The notes below the pieces were generated by a model that had not been told where the DNA came from, did not search any database, and saw only the letters and a program-made list of their open reading frames with translations. Source: an uncultured Anaerolineales bacterium (lineage in GTDB: Bacteria; Chloroflexota; Anaerolineae; Anaerolineales; UBA6663). Taken from it: a stretch of DNA of 52,007 nucleotides. Position numbers and translations under genes: made by a program. Of the stretch, positions 18,354 through 26,840 are shown one piece after another; the stretch's first letter is position 1, and the number at the start of each line of letters is the position of its first letter. The stretch spans positions 1-52,007 of the forward strand of contig CALFZO010000045.1 in NCBI GenBank assembly GCA_937952305.1. Direction: 5' to 3'.

Positions 18354-19601
18354 TCAATCCGCCGCCGGCGCCTCGCCGGCCAGGGAGGCCGCGCCCTGGC
18401 CCTCCAGCCGTGCCCAGCCGGCCTGCGCCAGACGCCACAGTTGCAGCACGCTCGGCAGGAGCGCGGCGACCCACAAGCCATAGGCCGCTCCGTGCAGGAG
18501 CGTCTGGTGGTCCTTGACGAAGATGCTGGCCCACAGCCATACCCCGCCCAGGTGAACGGCCGCCAGGCTGAACCAACTGCCGCCCAGCCGGGCCGGCCGC
18601 TCCGGGAAGAGCAGTCGCGCAAAGAGATACGGGATCAAGGCGAAGCCGAATTGCAGCACCCAGCCGTAGATCAGGGCCTGAGGCGCGTTTTGCTCGATGC
18701 CGGCGCCTGGGAAGCCGGGCACCTTTAGCAGGATCAGGGGCGCCACGAGTACCGGCGCGATGATCCAGACATACGCGGTGACCAGATGCCACAGGCCCGG
18801 CCCCCAGGCGGCGCGCTCGGCCCGCAGTGGCGCGATGACATTGGCCAGCAGCCAGCCGGTGGCGCTCAGGTGCAGCAGGATGCCTGGCACCGTAAACAGC
18901 TCGTTCTTCGTCCACGGCCCGAGCACCAGCAGCAGCGCGCCGGCCGTCATCATCCAGAAGATGGGCGTGAGCGAGCGCGGCCAGGCCAGGGACCGGCCCG
19001 CGAAGCCCGGATACAGGTCCACCAGTAGGCCGGCGAAGACCAGTGCCATGAAGCCCCAGTTGTTGGCATGGATGTGGACCTCGATAGGCACCTGGATGCG
19101 CAGGGCCGGCCCCCAGCCGAGCCACAGGCCGGTGCCGACGATGACGCCCAGTAGCAGGTAGCCCAACCCGGCCAGATAGAAGCGGCGCCCGCCGGAAGCG
19201 GCAGTTTCGGTGTCGGCCCGGGCAGCCGCGGGCGCGCGTAGGCCATTCAGCTGCCCGATCAACAGCCAGGTGGCGAGGAAGACCAGCGTGCCGCCGGTGA
19301 AGATCAGGGCCGCGTTGACCAGCGGGATGCCGACCAGCAGAACGAGCAGGCCGGCGTTGAGGGCCAGCCAGATGTCCCAACGCGTGCCAGGCCGCGGCCG
19401 GTTGGCGCGCAGCGCCGCCAGCGCCGGGGCCATCCCAAAGACAATCTGGGTGAGCATGCCCAGGGTAATCAGGTGCACGCGCAGCCAGCGCAGGCCATTG
19501 AACCAGGGCAGCAGGTTCAGGCTCACCAGGGACGCATCCAGAGCGGCCAGCACCGCCAGCATGGCGTACAGCACGGTCATCAGCAGGTAGGGGTTGGTCA
19601 T
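18354..19601 (-). CDS. Heme-copper-oxidase-like (NnrS/cbb3-like) membrane protein
   Basis: A 415-residue polytopic membrane protein with about 11-12 helices. Conserved histidines sit in membrane segments in the style of heme-copper oxidase subunit I and NnrS-like proteins: RVHLITLGMLTQIVFG, EVHIHANNWGFMALVFAG, LLHLSATGWLL, LWHLVTAYVWI and LLHGAAYGLWV. It is too short for a complete oxidase (about 500 or more) and no partner subunits lie nearby. It is therefore more likely an accessory heme/NO-response protein than a terminal oxidase. ATG 19601 follows AAGGATT; longer upstream reading belongs to a different, frameshifted ORF. Its neighbour is a divergent Crp/Fnr regulator, as is common for nitrosative-stress genes. 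Confidence 0.7.
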   Translation of the reverse strand: MTNPYLLMTVLYAMLAVLAALDASLVSLNLLPWFNGLRWLRVHLITLGMLTQIVFGMAPALAALRANRPRPGTRWDIWLALNAGLLVLLVGIPLVNAALIFTGGTLVFLATWLLIGQLNGLRAPAAARADTETAASGGRRFYLAGLGYLLLGVIVGTGLWLGWGPALRIQVPIEVHIHANNWGFMALVFAGLLVDLYPGFAGRSLAWPRSLTPIFWMMTAGALLLVLGPWTKNELFTVPGILLHLSATGWLLANVIAPLRAERAAWGPGLWHLVTAYVWIIAPVLVAPLILLKVPGFPGAGIEQNAPQALIYGWVLQFGFALIPYLFARLLFPERPARLGGSWFSLAAVHLGGVWLWASIFVKDHQTLLHGAAYGLWVAALLPSVLQLWRLAQAGWARLEGQGAASLAGEAPAAD

Positions 19602-19611
19602 GAGGCAATCC

Positions 19612-19850
19612 TTACTTTTGGCCCGCCTTCCATCGGTAGCCGAGCACCAGGGTCCCAGCGGTGACCATGTCGGCCACCCCGTGCCGTGCAGGAGCGCCGC
19701 CACGCTGCTGGCCAGCCAGGTCTTGTGGCCGTCGGGCAGCAGGTAGTCTGGGATGAAGCTGACAGGGCTGCGCCGGCCGGGTGAGGCGGGACTCCAACCC
19801 GTGATCATGAGCCGGGGCCCTGCCTCGGCTAGAGCGCTGGCAGAGCTCAT
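19612..19850 (-). pseudogene. Small membrane ORF interrupted by one frameshift
   Basis: From ATG 19850 the reading is MSSASALAEAGPRLMITGWS, ending in KTWLASSVAALLHG. The natural continuation, VADMVTAGTLVLGYRWKAGQK followed by a stop just before the heme-copper gene, lies in the neighbouring frame. A one-base change in the GCACGGCACGGGGTGG stretch (about 19675-19690) would join them into an approximately 79-residue protein with one hydrophobic segment, ending 11 bases before the next ATG. It is either a genuine frameshift or a sequencing error in a G-run. The family is unknown. Confidence 0.5.
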
Positions 19851-19921
19851 CGCCGGCGCCTCCGCGCGGCGCTGAAACACGCCGCATGACAGCAGCCTAA
19901 CGGCACAGCCCGGCCGCGTCC

Positions 19922-19935
19922 CCGACTTAAGTCGG
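19922..19935. promoter_or_regulatory. 14-bp palindrome, candidate Crp/Fnr-family operator
   Basis: CCGACTTAAGTCGG is a perfect palindrome located 65 bases before the Crp/Fnr start and about 70 bases before the divergent membrane ORF. Its position suits auto- or cross-regulation. It does not match the FNR/DNR consensus (TTGAT-N4-ATCAA). Confidence 0.5.
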
Positions 19936-19987
19936 TTTCGGACGAAGAGCGGGCGGCCGGCGCTGGCGTGGCCGGGTGTGCTTTCGC

Positions 19988-19993
19988 TATAAT
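19988..19993 (+). promoter_or_regulatory. -10 element of the Crp/Fnr gene (leaderless)
   Basis: A perfect TATAAT ends only seven bases before ATG 20001. Transcription would therefore start at or next to the A of the start codon, giving a leaderless mRNA. No good -35 is present, which fits activator-dependent or weak expression. Confidence 0.6.
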
Positions 19994-20000
19994 CCGGGCC

Positions 20001-20684
20001 ATGAGCGAATCCCCCATCGTTGCGCCGCTGATCGAACAATTGCGGGCCAACAGTTTCTTCGCGGGTCTGGCCGAACCGGCCCTGCGGGAACTAGCCGGCC
20101 AGGCGCTGTGGCGTGAATACAGCGCGGGCGAGATAGTCTTCCTGGAGGGCGAGCGCTCCGCCGGCCTGTATGTGCTGCAGGCCGGCTGGCTGAAGATCGT
20201 CAAAGTCTCGCCGGACGGCCGCGAGCAGGTTTTGCGTTTCCTGGAGCCAGGCGAGGCCTTCAATGCGCTGGCGCTCTTCACGGACCAACCTAACCCGGCC
20301 ACGGCCATCGCCCTGGAACCGGCGGGGGTCTGGCTGCTGCGCCGGGAGGCGGTGCTGGCCCTGCTGCGCCAACGGCCCGATTTCGCCGAGCGCGTGATTG
20401 CGGCTATGGCCGGCCACCTAGTGGCGCTGGTCAAACTGGTGGAGGACCTGTCGCTGCGGCCCGTAACAGGCCGGCTGGCCCGCCGGCTGCTGGAACAGGC
20501 CGAGGGCGATGTGCTGCGCCGGCCGCGTTGGTACACACAGGCCGAGTTGGCTGCTCAACTCGGGACCGTGCCGGATGTGATTCAGCGGGCCTTGAACGGG
20601 CTGGCTGCCGGCGGCCTGATCACGGTTGAGCGGCACCAGATCCTGATCCGCGATCGGGCCGGCCTGGCAGAGCTGGCGGGTTAA
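20001..20684 (+). CDS. Crp/Fnr-family transcriptional regulator
   Basis: A 227-residue protein. The N-terminal cyclic-nucleotide-binding-type beta barrel (about 18-130) contains GEIVFLEGERSAGLYVLQAGWLK and FLEPGEAFN. A long dimerisation helix (about 130-155) and a C-terminal winged helix-turn-helix (about 170-215, WYTQAELAAQLGTVPDVIQRALNGLAAGGLI) follow. There is no cysteine anywhere, so an FNR-type iron-sulphur cluster is excluded. The cNMP pocket arginine/serine pair is not clearly present; a heme/NO or other ligand is possible. ATG 20001 follows a -10 box so closely that the transcript is probably leaderless. The divergent heme-copper-like membrane protein is the likely target. Confidence 0.9.
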   Translation: MSESPIVAPLIEQLRANSFFAGLAEPALRELAGQALWREYSAGEIVFLEGERSAGLYVLQAGWLKIVKVSPDGREQVLRFLEPGEAFNALALFTDQPNPATAIALEPAGVWLLRREAVLALLRQRPDFAERVIAAMAGHLVALVKLVEDLSLRPVTGRLARRLLEQAEGDVLRRPRWYTQAELAAQLGTVPDVIQRALNGLAAGGLITVERHQILIRDRAGLAELAG

Positions 20685-20968
20685 GGCAACCGCTAGTGAC
20701 TGAGCGCCGTGTAGGCCCGGTAGGTGGTCTCGGGTTGCTGCGGCTTGCGGGCGTTAGGTCCTTCAGTTGAATGACCCGCTTGTTGCTGTCCCGCGGGCTA
20801 AGAGCGCGGCGTGCTTGTGACTGGCCCGTTTCTGGTGCCTGATCTGGCTGATGTTCCGGTTACGAATTTGGTCCGTAATCGCGCTGCCCTCGATAATCTT
20901 CTGCGGAAATAGCTCACAGGGCCAACTCGGAATGACGGGTCGTGGGAAAGACCCGTGATTATGTTTCC
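20685..20968. other. Gap with a 7-bp inverted repeat
   Basis: No gene is seen. ACGGGTC (20935-20941) and GACCCGT (20950-20956) form a 7-bp stem with an 8-base loop just upstream of the lacI promoter. A few T's follow (GATTATGTTTCCTT), so it could be a weak terminator of the Crp/Fnr transcript. Confidence 0.4.
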
Positions 20969-20997
20969 TTGACGCTGGCACTGGCAGCGTTTATCAT
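20969..20997 (+). promoter_or_regulatory. Sigma70-type promoter of the lacI-family gene
   Basis: TTGACG (20969-20974) and TATCAT (20992-20997) are separated by exactly 17 bases. The regulator ATG is 33 bases downstream, and the operator lies between, positioned to block transcription start or elongation. Confidence 0.75.
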
Positions 20998-21009
20998 TTG
21001 CGCCGGCGC

Positions 21010-21023
21010 CCAAAACGTTTTGG
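21010..21023. promoter_or_regulatory. LacI-family operator, copy 1 (autoregulation)
   Basis: CCAAAACGTTTTGG is a perfect 14-bp palindrome with the central CG typical of LacI/GalR operators. It lies between the -10 element and the start codon of the adjacent regulator, indicating self-repression. Two further copies occur at 22072 and 32644. Confidence 0.8.
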
Positions 21024-21029
21024 AAGACA

Positions 21030-22049
21030 ATGACGACCATTCGCGACGTTGCCCACAAGCTCCATCTCTCCATCACTACTGTGTCCCGTGCCTTGGACGG
21101 CTATGATGATGTCGCCGCCGAGACTCGCGAACGGGTCATTGCGGCTGCCCGGGATCTGGGTTATGTCCCCAGTCGTGCCGCCCGGCAATTGCGGCGGAAG
21201 CGGGCGGAGGCCATCGGTTTCATCTTACCCACTTGGCAGCCCCGCTTCTCCGATCCGTTCTTCGCCGAGTTGATCGCTGGCCTGGGCGATGAGGCCGCCA
21301 GCCAGCACTTTGACCTGTTGGTCGCTTCAGCGGCGCCCGGCCTTGAAGAGAAGAATGCTTACCAACGCTGGGTGCAGAGTCGCCGGGTGGATGGAATCAT
21401 CCTGGCGCGTACACGGCTCGACGATTGGCGCGCCCGCTTTCTGGCCGACCTGCATTTCCCTTTTGTCGCCTACGGCCGGACACGTCTGCCGGAAGATATC
21501 TATCCGCACATCGGCGTTGATGGCCTGGCCGGCGTCCGAACCCTGGTCGCCCACCTTGTGGAGCGCGGCCACCAGCGCATCGGTTTCGTGGGCGCCCCGG
21601 ATGATCTGACCTTTCAGGCCGACCGTCTGGCTGGCTATGTGGAGGGACTCGCGGCGGCCAGCCTCGGCATTTCCGAGGAGCTTGTCGTGGAAGGCAACCT
21701 GACCCGGGAAGGGGGGTATCGGGCCGGGCAACAGTTGTTGGCCCTGCCTCAGCCGCCCAGCGCCATTATCGGCATCAACGACCTGACCGCCATCGGCGTC
21801 ATGCGCGCCGCCCGCGAACGCGGCCTGGTGGTCGGGCGCGACGTAGCGGTGGCCGGTTTTGACGGGGTGGAAGAGGCGGCGCATTCAGACCCGCCGCTGA
21901 CGACGATGAATCACCCGACTTATGACCTGGCGCGCCAGGCTGTGCGGATGCTCCTGGCCCTGGTCTCCGGTGAGCCGCCCGTGGTCACGCGAATATTGGT
22001 CCAACCAGAACTGATCGTGCGGGCCTCGACCGGGCTAACTGGCGAATGA
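21030..22049 (+). CDS. LacI/GalR-family transcriptional repressor
   Basis: A 339-residue regulator. The N-terminal HTH and hinge (1-58) begin MTTIRDVAHKLHLSITTVSRALD and include VPSRAARQLRR. The periplasmic-binding-protein-like ligand domain follows (about 62-335), with IGFILPTW, VDGIILAR, HQRIGFVGAP, IIGINDLTAIGVMRAARERG and VAVAGFDGVEEA. Full length for the family. The start is six bases after a palindromic operator, implying autorepression. A second operator directly after its stop controls the downstream hydrolase-GT4-otsA-otsB operon, so the effector is probably a sugar or sugar-derived solute related to trehalose metabolism; the actual ligand is unknown. Confidence 0.95.
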   Translation: MTTIRDVAHKLHLSITTVSRALDGYDDVAAETRERVIAAARDLGYVPSRAARQLRRKRAEAIGFILPTWQPRFSDPFFAELIAGLGDEAASQHFDLLVASAAPGLEEKNAYQRWVQSRRVDGIILARTRLDDWRARFLADLHFPFVAYGRTRLPEDIYPHIGVDGLAGVRTLVAHLVERGHQRIGFVGAPDDLTFQADRLAGYVEGLAAASLGISEELVVEGNLTREGGYRAGQQLLALPQPPSAIIGINDLTAIGVMRAARERGLVVGRDVAVAGFDGVEEAAHSDPPLTTMNHPTYDLARQAVRMLLALVSGEPPVVTRILVQPELIVRASTGLTGE

Positions 22050-22071
22050 CCGGTTGCCTTTTTTGCCATCT

Positions 22072-22089
22072 CCCCAAAACGTTTTGGGG
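22072..22089. promoter_or_regulatory. LacI-family operator, copy 2 (trehalose-type operon)
   Basis: CCCCAAAACGTTTTGGGG is an 18-bp perfect palindrome containing the same 14-bp core as the lacI operator, 22 bases after the lacI stop. It precedes the glycosidase operon. The short T-run after it could also give weak termination, but the identity with copy 1 favours an operator. Confidence 0.75.
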
Positions 22090-22414
22090 TTTCTGCGACC
22101 ATCAGCCTGCGCGGGCAGCGCGGCCTGGCTCAGGTCTCGAGCGGCCAGCGCCAGCGGGTGGCAGTGGCGTGCCTTGGCCGCGCAGATCAGGGCCACCCCT
22201 CATCTGTCCGCACCGGTCCAATCCGGCCGAAGACCAACCGGAGCGGCCCTTTCATCTGTGCCTGCTGACGATCAGCCAGGCCGAGCCGACCTAGCAGGCG
22301 CGGCGCTGCGGGCACCGGCTGGTCTGGCTCAGCCTGGTTTGGCTGGTGGCCGACGGCCGGCGCTCCGGCTGTGAGCTACTGGCCGGCGGTTGATCACGCC
22401 GGGCCAACTACTCG
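22090..22414. other. Long leader before the glycosidase operon
   Basis: There are 325 bases between operator 2 and the hydrolase start. Open frames here have no recognisable features and no Shine-Dalgarno. No clear promoter hexamers are visible. It may be a long 5' leader or hold a decayed gene. Confidence 0.4.
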
Positions 22415-22423
22415 GTGTTCAAG

Positions 22424-24196
22424 ATGGCAGCTTTCTCATCCCCGTTCCTGGAGTTACTTAAGAACCGCATCAATCTGCGGCATATTCCGTTCAGCGAACG
22501 CGGTTCACGCTTGCTGGTCTTCGGCGAGGACCAGCGGCTCTCCATCCGCCTGGCCGAGCGCTGGTTCAAGCTCAAAGGTGAACTGGCCGGCTATCGGACC
22601 CGGCCGCCTATCATCGGCGGCTGGCAGTTCACGGACGGCGCCGGGCGTCCGCTGCCGTACACGCTCACCACCTACCCTCACCGCCTGGATTTCCAGACTG
22701 TGATCGGCCAGTTCCAGATGGTCTTTGTGGACCAGGAGACCCTGCTGGTGGGCCTGCCGCCGGGCGCGTGCGGCCTGGTCTTCCAGGCGCATTTGGACCA
22801 GGCCCAGACGGATCGGCGCGGCGGCATCTTGCGCCTCACCGGCGACATCCGCCGCAACATCGCCTACACCACCAATGCCCCTATCCTCCAGAACACGGCC
22901 GCGGCTCAGCCGGGCGGCTCGCAGGTGGTGAGGCTGCAAGTGGATTCGGCGGCCGGCGCCGGCCTGTTGCTCAACATCACCCCACGGTTGGGCTTCAACC
23001 GCTGGGTGCCGGATCTCGGCACGGCCCTCGACGCGGCTGCCCGGCGCTGGCATGCCTGGTTCGCGGCCGCGCCTGAAGTCGCCCCCGAGCATCGGCTCCA
23101 GTATTACCATGCCTGGTGGGTGATGCGGGCTGGCCTGATCTCCACCCGCTTTTACACCACGCGGGAAGCCATGACGCCGTCCAAGATCACGTATGTCGGC
23201 GTCTGGCAATGGGATGCCTATTTCCACGCCCTGGCTTACCGGCACGTGGACCTGGCCTTGGCCAAGGACCAACTGCGCATCGTCCTCGATCACCAGCGCC
23301 AAGACGGCATGATCCCGGACGCCGTCCACGACGAGGGCACGGTGACGCACATGACGTATCCAGTCGAAGCCGATGTCACCAAGCCGCCGCTGCTGGCCTG
23401 GTCGGCCTGGAAGCTCTACCAAACCGACGGCGACCGCGAATTCCTGGACGAGATCTATGAGGCCATCGTGCGCTGGAACAACTGGTGGTTCGAGAAGAAC
23501 GACCTCGACGGCAATGGCCTGTGCGAGTACCAACACCCGTATTCCTCTGGCCTGGACGACAGCCCTCTGTGGGATGACGGGATGCCAGTGGAGGCGCCTG
23601 ACCTTAACACCTATCTCTGCCTGCAGCAGGAGGCGCTGGGCAAGATCGCGGCCGTCATCGGGGAGCGCGCCGACGCGGAGAAGTGGGAGCGGCGCGCCGC
23701 GGCCATGGCCCAGCGGCTGGTGCGCGAGCTGTGGGATCCGGCCGCCGGCCTGTTCTGGGCGCGGCGGGATGGCGCGCGCGTGAACGTGCGCACGCCGTTC
23801 AACCTCTTCCCGCTGATCACCGGCCGCCTGCCAGCCGCCATCGCTGAGCGTCTGCTGGCCCACTTGCTGGATGAACGCCAGTTCTGGACAAGATACCCCG
23901 TGCCCACCGTCGCCCGCGACGATCCGAAGTACGCGCCGCAGACGATGTGGCGCGGTCCGACCTGGGTGAACGTGAACTACCTGCTGATCGAGGGGCTGTT
24001 CCGCGCCGGCCAACCCGGGTTGGCGCGGGAACTGCGGCGGCGGACCCTGGAGATGATGACGCAGGAGGACGACATCTACGAATACTACCACCCTGAGACC
24101 GGCGAAAATCCGCCCACCGCGGCCTCGATCTACGGCTGGTCGTCAGCGCTGCTGATCGAACTGGCGATCCAGGCTGCGCAGGAGGCCGGCGCATGA
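22424..24196 (+). CDS. GH63/GH37-like glycoside hydrolase
   Basis: A 590-residue protein. An N-terminal beta-rich domain (about 1-205) precedes an (alpha/alpha)6 barrel. VGVWQWDAYF (about 258-267) supplies the likely catalytic acid Asp264, in the position and motif of trehalase- and mannosylglycerate-hydrolase-type GH63 enzymes. Near the C-terminus, DIYEYYHPETGE followed by AASIYGWSS (about 550-574) carries the probable general base. Likely substrates are alpha-glucosides such as trehalose, glucosylglycerate or mannosylglycerate; this cannot be fixed from sequence. ATG 24424-type alternatives aside, ATG 22424 is chosen; a GTG three codons upstream (22415) is possible, and neither has a good ribosome site. 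Its stop overlaps the GT4 start by four bases. LacI operator 2 lies upstream. Confidence 0.8.
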   Translation: MAAFSSPFLELLKNRINLRHIPFSERGSRLLVFGEDQRLSIRLAERWFKLKGELAGYRTRPPIIGGWQFTDGAGRPLPYTLTTYPHRLDFQTVIGQFQMVFVDQETLLVGLPPGACGLVFQAHLDQAQTDRRGGILRLTGDIRRNIAYTTNAPILQNTAAAQPGGSQVVRLQVDSAAGAGLLLNITPRLGFNRWVPDLGTALDAAARRWHAWFAAAPEVAPEHRLQYYHAWWVMRAGLISTRFYTTREAMTPSKITYVGVWQWDAYFHALAYRHVDLALAKDQLRIVLDHQRQDGMIPDAVHDEGTVTHMTYPVEADVTKPPLLAWSAWKLYQTDGDREFLDEIYEAIVRWNNWWFEKNDLDGNGLCEYQHPYSSGLDDSPLWDDGMPVEAPDLNTYLCLQQEALGKIAAVIGERADAEKWERRAAAMAQRLVRELWDPAAGLFWARRDGARVNVRTPFNLFPLITGRLPAAIAERLLAHLLDERQFWTRYPVPTVARDDPKYAPQTMWRGPTWVNVNYLLIEGLFRAGQPGLARELRRRTLEMMTQEDDIYEYYHPETGENPPTAASIYGWSSALLIELAIQAAQEAGA

Positions 24197-25443
24197 AGCC
24201 GCGGCTGGCCCTGGTGCACTACACCGCGCCGCCCGTGATCGGCGGGGTGGAGGCGGTGTTGGGCGAGCAGGCGCGGTTGTTTGCAGCCGCAGGCTACCCG
24301 GTGACGGTCGTGACGGGCCGGGGCGGGCAGGCCGGGCTGCCGGAGGGCGTGCCGGTGCGCGTCATCCCGGAAATGGACAGTGCGCACGCGGAAAACCTGG
24401 ACCTCGCCGCGGCTTTGCTGCGGGGCGAAGTCCCGCCGAGGTATGAGCCGTTGTGTGACCGGCTCGGGGAGCGGCTCGCGCGCGCGCTGGTGGATACGGA
24501 CCTGGCGATCGTCCACAACATCCTGACCATGCACTTCAACCTGCCGTTGGTGGCGGCGCTCCACCGATTGGCGGACCAGTCCCCTCGGCCGCGGCTGGTG
24601 GCCTGGAGCCACGACGTTTCGCGCTACGCGCGGCCGGGCAGCGAGTTGCGGACGGGTTTCGCCTGGGATTATCTGCGGCGCCAGCGGCCGGACATCACCT
24701 ACGTGGCCGTGTCGGCGGCGCGCCAGCAGCAACTGGCCGAGGCGCTGGGTTGTCTGCCGGGGTCAATCCAGCACGTGCCGAATGGCGTGGATGCGGCGGC
24801 GCTGTTCGGGTGGACCGCGACAGTGGAGCGGCTCATCGATACGCATTCCCTGCTGACCGCTGACGTGATCCTGCTCATGCCGGTGCGCATGACGCGGGCC
24901 AAGAACCTGGAGCTGGGGCTGCGCGTGACCGCGGCGCTCAAGGCCCGAGGCCGGCGGCCGCGCTTATTGGTCACAGGCCCGCCCGACCCGCACAATCCCG
25001 ACATTGCCGCCTACGTGGACGAATTGCGCGGCCTGCGCCGGTGGCTCGACCTGGCGACCGAAGCCATCTTCGTCAGCGAAGCCGCGCCGCCTTTGAACCA
25101 GGCCGAGGTGGGGCAGTTGTACGGGCTGGCCGATGCCGTTTTGTTCCCCAGCCACCGTGAGGGGTTCGGGATCCCGGTGTTGGAGGCCGGCCTGCTCGGC
25201 CGGCCCGTCTTCGCCACGGCTGTGCCGGCGGTCGATGAAATCGGCGCCGAGCTGGTGGAGCTGATCGCTCCCGACGAGCCCGCCGAACAGGTGGCGGACC
25301 GGATCCTGAAATGTCTCGAACACGACCCGGCCCGGCGGCTGCGCCGGCGCGTTCGGCAGACTTACCCATGGTCCGTGATTTTTGAGCGCCAGATCGAACC
25401 CTTGATCCAACGGGCCCTGGGCGTCGCGGAGAGCCTATCCTGA
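24193..25443 (+). CDS. GT4-family glycosyltransferase
   Basis: A 416-residue retaining glycosyltransferase of the GT-B fold. The N-terminal acceptor domain has an early glycine-rich loop (YTAPPVIGGVEAVLGEQARLFAAAG). The C-terminal donor domain has VPNGVD, LLMPVRMTRAKNLELGL and the conserved E-x7-E signature in HREGFGIPVLEAGLLGRPV (about 321-339). It overlaps the preceding hydrolase by four bases (ATGA) and the next gene by one, so all are translated together. The acceptor is unknown. It could make a second disaccharide or a sugar-acid solute alongside trehalose, or be a trehalose synthase of the TreT type (GT4), but no diagnostic motif settles this. Confidence 0.88.
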   Translation: MKPRLALVHYTAPPVIGGVEAVLGEQARLFAAAGYPVTVVTGRGGQAGLPEGVPVRVIPEMDSAHAENLDLAAALLRGEVPPRYEPLCDRLGERLARALVDTDLAIVHNILTMHFNLPLVAALHRLADQSPRPRLVAWSHDVSRYARPGSELRTGFAWDYLRRQRPDITYVAVSAARQQQLAEALGCLPGSIQHVPNGVDAAALFGWTATVERLIDTHSLLTADVILLMPVRMTRAKNLELGLRVTAALKARGRRPRLLVTGPPDPHNPDIAAYVDELRGLRRWLDLATEAIFVSEAAPPLNQAEVGQLYGLADAVLFPSHREGFGIPVLEAGLLGRPVFATAVPAVDEIGAELVELIAPDEPAEQVADRILKCLEHDPARRLRRRVRQTYPWSVIFERQIEPLIQRALGVAESLS

Positions 25444-26840
25444 TGACGGACGCTACTGCCTTGCCACGCCTGGTAATCGTGTCCAACCGCGGGCCGTATC
25501 AGTTGCACGCTACCCGCCAGGGCTTGCGGCGGGAGAAGTCCGTGGGCGGCCTGGTGACCTCGGTGCTCCCCATGCTGGAGCAGGTCGGCGGGACCTGGAT
25601 CGCCTGGGGCGAGCCAGCCGGCCGGTACCCGGTGCCGGCTCAGCAGCCGCGCCTGCACCTGCGTTATCTGAGCCTGTCGGCCGAACAGGTGCAGGGCCAC
25701 TATCATGGCTTCTCCAACGGCGCCTTGTGGCCGCTGTGTCACTACTTCCTGGGACGCGTGCACTATGACCCCGCCCAATGGCACGTCTACCAACAAGTCA
25801 ACGAGCTCTTTGCCGAGGCCGTGGACCGCGAGGCCGGCGCCAACGATCTCATCTGGGTGCACGATTATCAACTAGCGCTGACGCCGCAGGCCATCCGGCG
25901 GGCGCGGCCGGCGGCCCGGCTGCTCTTCTTCTGGCATATCCCGTTTCCGGCCGTCGAGATCTTTCGGACCCTGCCCTGGCGCAAAGAGGTGCTGGCCGGC
26001 CTGCTGGCCTGCGACCTGATCGGTTTTCATATCCCGGAGTATGCGCAGAACTTTATCGAGGCCGCCGTCGATCTGCTGGGCGCCGCCTACGATGGCCGGT
26101 GTCTCGCCTATGCCGGGCGGCAAATCCGAGTCATCGCCCGGCCTATCGGCATCGACTTTGCTGCCGTGGATCGGGCCGTCCGGGCGGTGCGGCTCAAAGA
26201 CCGGGCGCGTGCGCTGCGGCAATCGCTGGGCGAGCCCAAGTTGATCCTCGGTGTCGAGCGGATGGACTACACCAAGGGTGTGCTCGAGCGGCTGCTGGCC
26301 ATTGAGCGCCTGCTGGAGCGCCGGCCGGAGTGGGTCGGCCGGCTGACCCTGATCCAGATCGTGACCCCCTCGCGCACCGAAGTTGGCGCTTATCGGGACA
26401 AGAAGCGCGAGATCGATGAGGCGGTCGGGCGCATCAACGGCCGTTTCGGCGATGCGCTCTGGGCGCCGATCCGTTATCTCTATCGGGCCGTCTCGCTGCC
26501 TGAGTTGCTGGCCTACTACTCTGCCAGCGATATCGCCCTGGTGACGCCGCTGCGCGATGGGCTCAACCTGGTGGCCAAGGAATACGTGGCGAGCCGCGTG
26601 AATGACGACGGCGTGTTGATCTTGAGCGAGTTCGCGGGAGTCGCCCAACAGTTGCCGGAAGCGCTGTTGACCAATCCGTACAGCGCCGACGACATGGCGG
26701 CTGCCCTGGAGCAAGCGCTGCAGATGCCGGTTGACGAACAACAGCGGCGCATGCGGCCGATGCGTGAGCGCGTGAAGACCTATGCCATTCAGTGGTGGGC
26801 GCGCCAGTTCCTGGGCGAGATCGGCAGGCAGCCATGCTGA
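25443..26840 (+). CDS. otsA: Trehalose-6-phosphate synthase (GT20)
   Basis: A 465-residue GT20 enzyme that transfers glucose from a nucleotide sugar to glucose-6-phosphate. Family hallmarks: SNRGPY (14-19), GGLVTS (35-40), WVHDYQ (138-143), FFWHIPFP (162-169), the phosphate/nucleotide-binding VERMDYTKG with Arg273 and Lys278, and TPLRDGLNLVAKEY with Asp372 and Glu380 at the E. coli OtsA spacing. Length is normal. It starts on the base overlapping the GT4 stop and overlaps otsB by seven bases, which supports trehalose synthesis. The closely related glucosylglycerol-phosphate synthase is an alternative, less likely with otsB adjacent. Confidence 0.93.
   Translation: MTDATALPRLVIVSNRGPYQLHATRQGLRREKSVGGLVTSVLPMLEQVGGTWIAWGEPAGRYPVPAQQPRLHLRYLSLSAEQVQGHYHGFSNGALWPLCHYFLGRVHYDPAQWHVYQQVNELFAEAVDREAGANDLIWVHDYQLALTPQAIRRARPAARLLFFWHIPFPAVEIFRTLPWRKEVLAGLLACDLIGFHIPEYAQNFIEAAVDLLGAAYDGRCLAYAGRQIRVIARPIGIDFAAVDRAVRAVRLKDRARALRQSLGEPKLILGVERMDYTKGVLERLLAIERLLERRPEWVGRLTLIQIVTPSRTEVGAYRDKKREIDEAVGRINGRFGDALWAPIRYLYRAVSLPELLAYYSASDIALVTPLRDGLNLVAKEYVASRVNDDGVLILSEFAGVAQQLPEALLTNPYSADDMAAALEQALQMPVDEQQRRMRPMRERVKTYAIQWWARQFLGEIGRQPC

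Noticed and set aside
22054..22374. Possible small gene between LacI operator 2 and the glycosidase
   Set aside because: No ribosome site, composition typical of GC-rich noise, and it begins across the operator.
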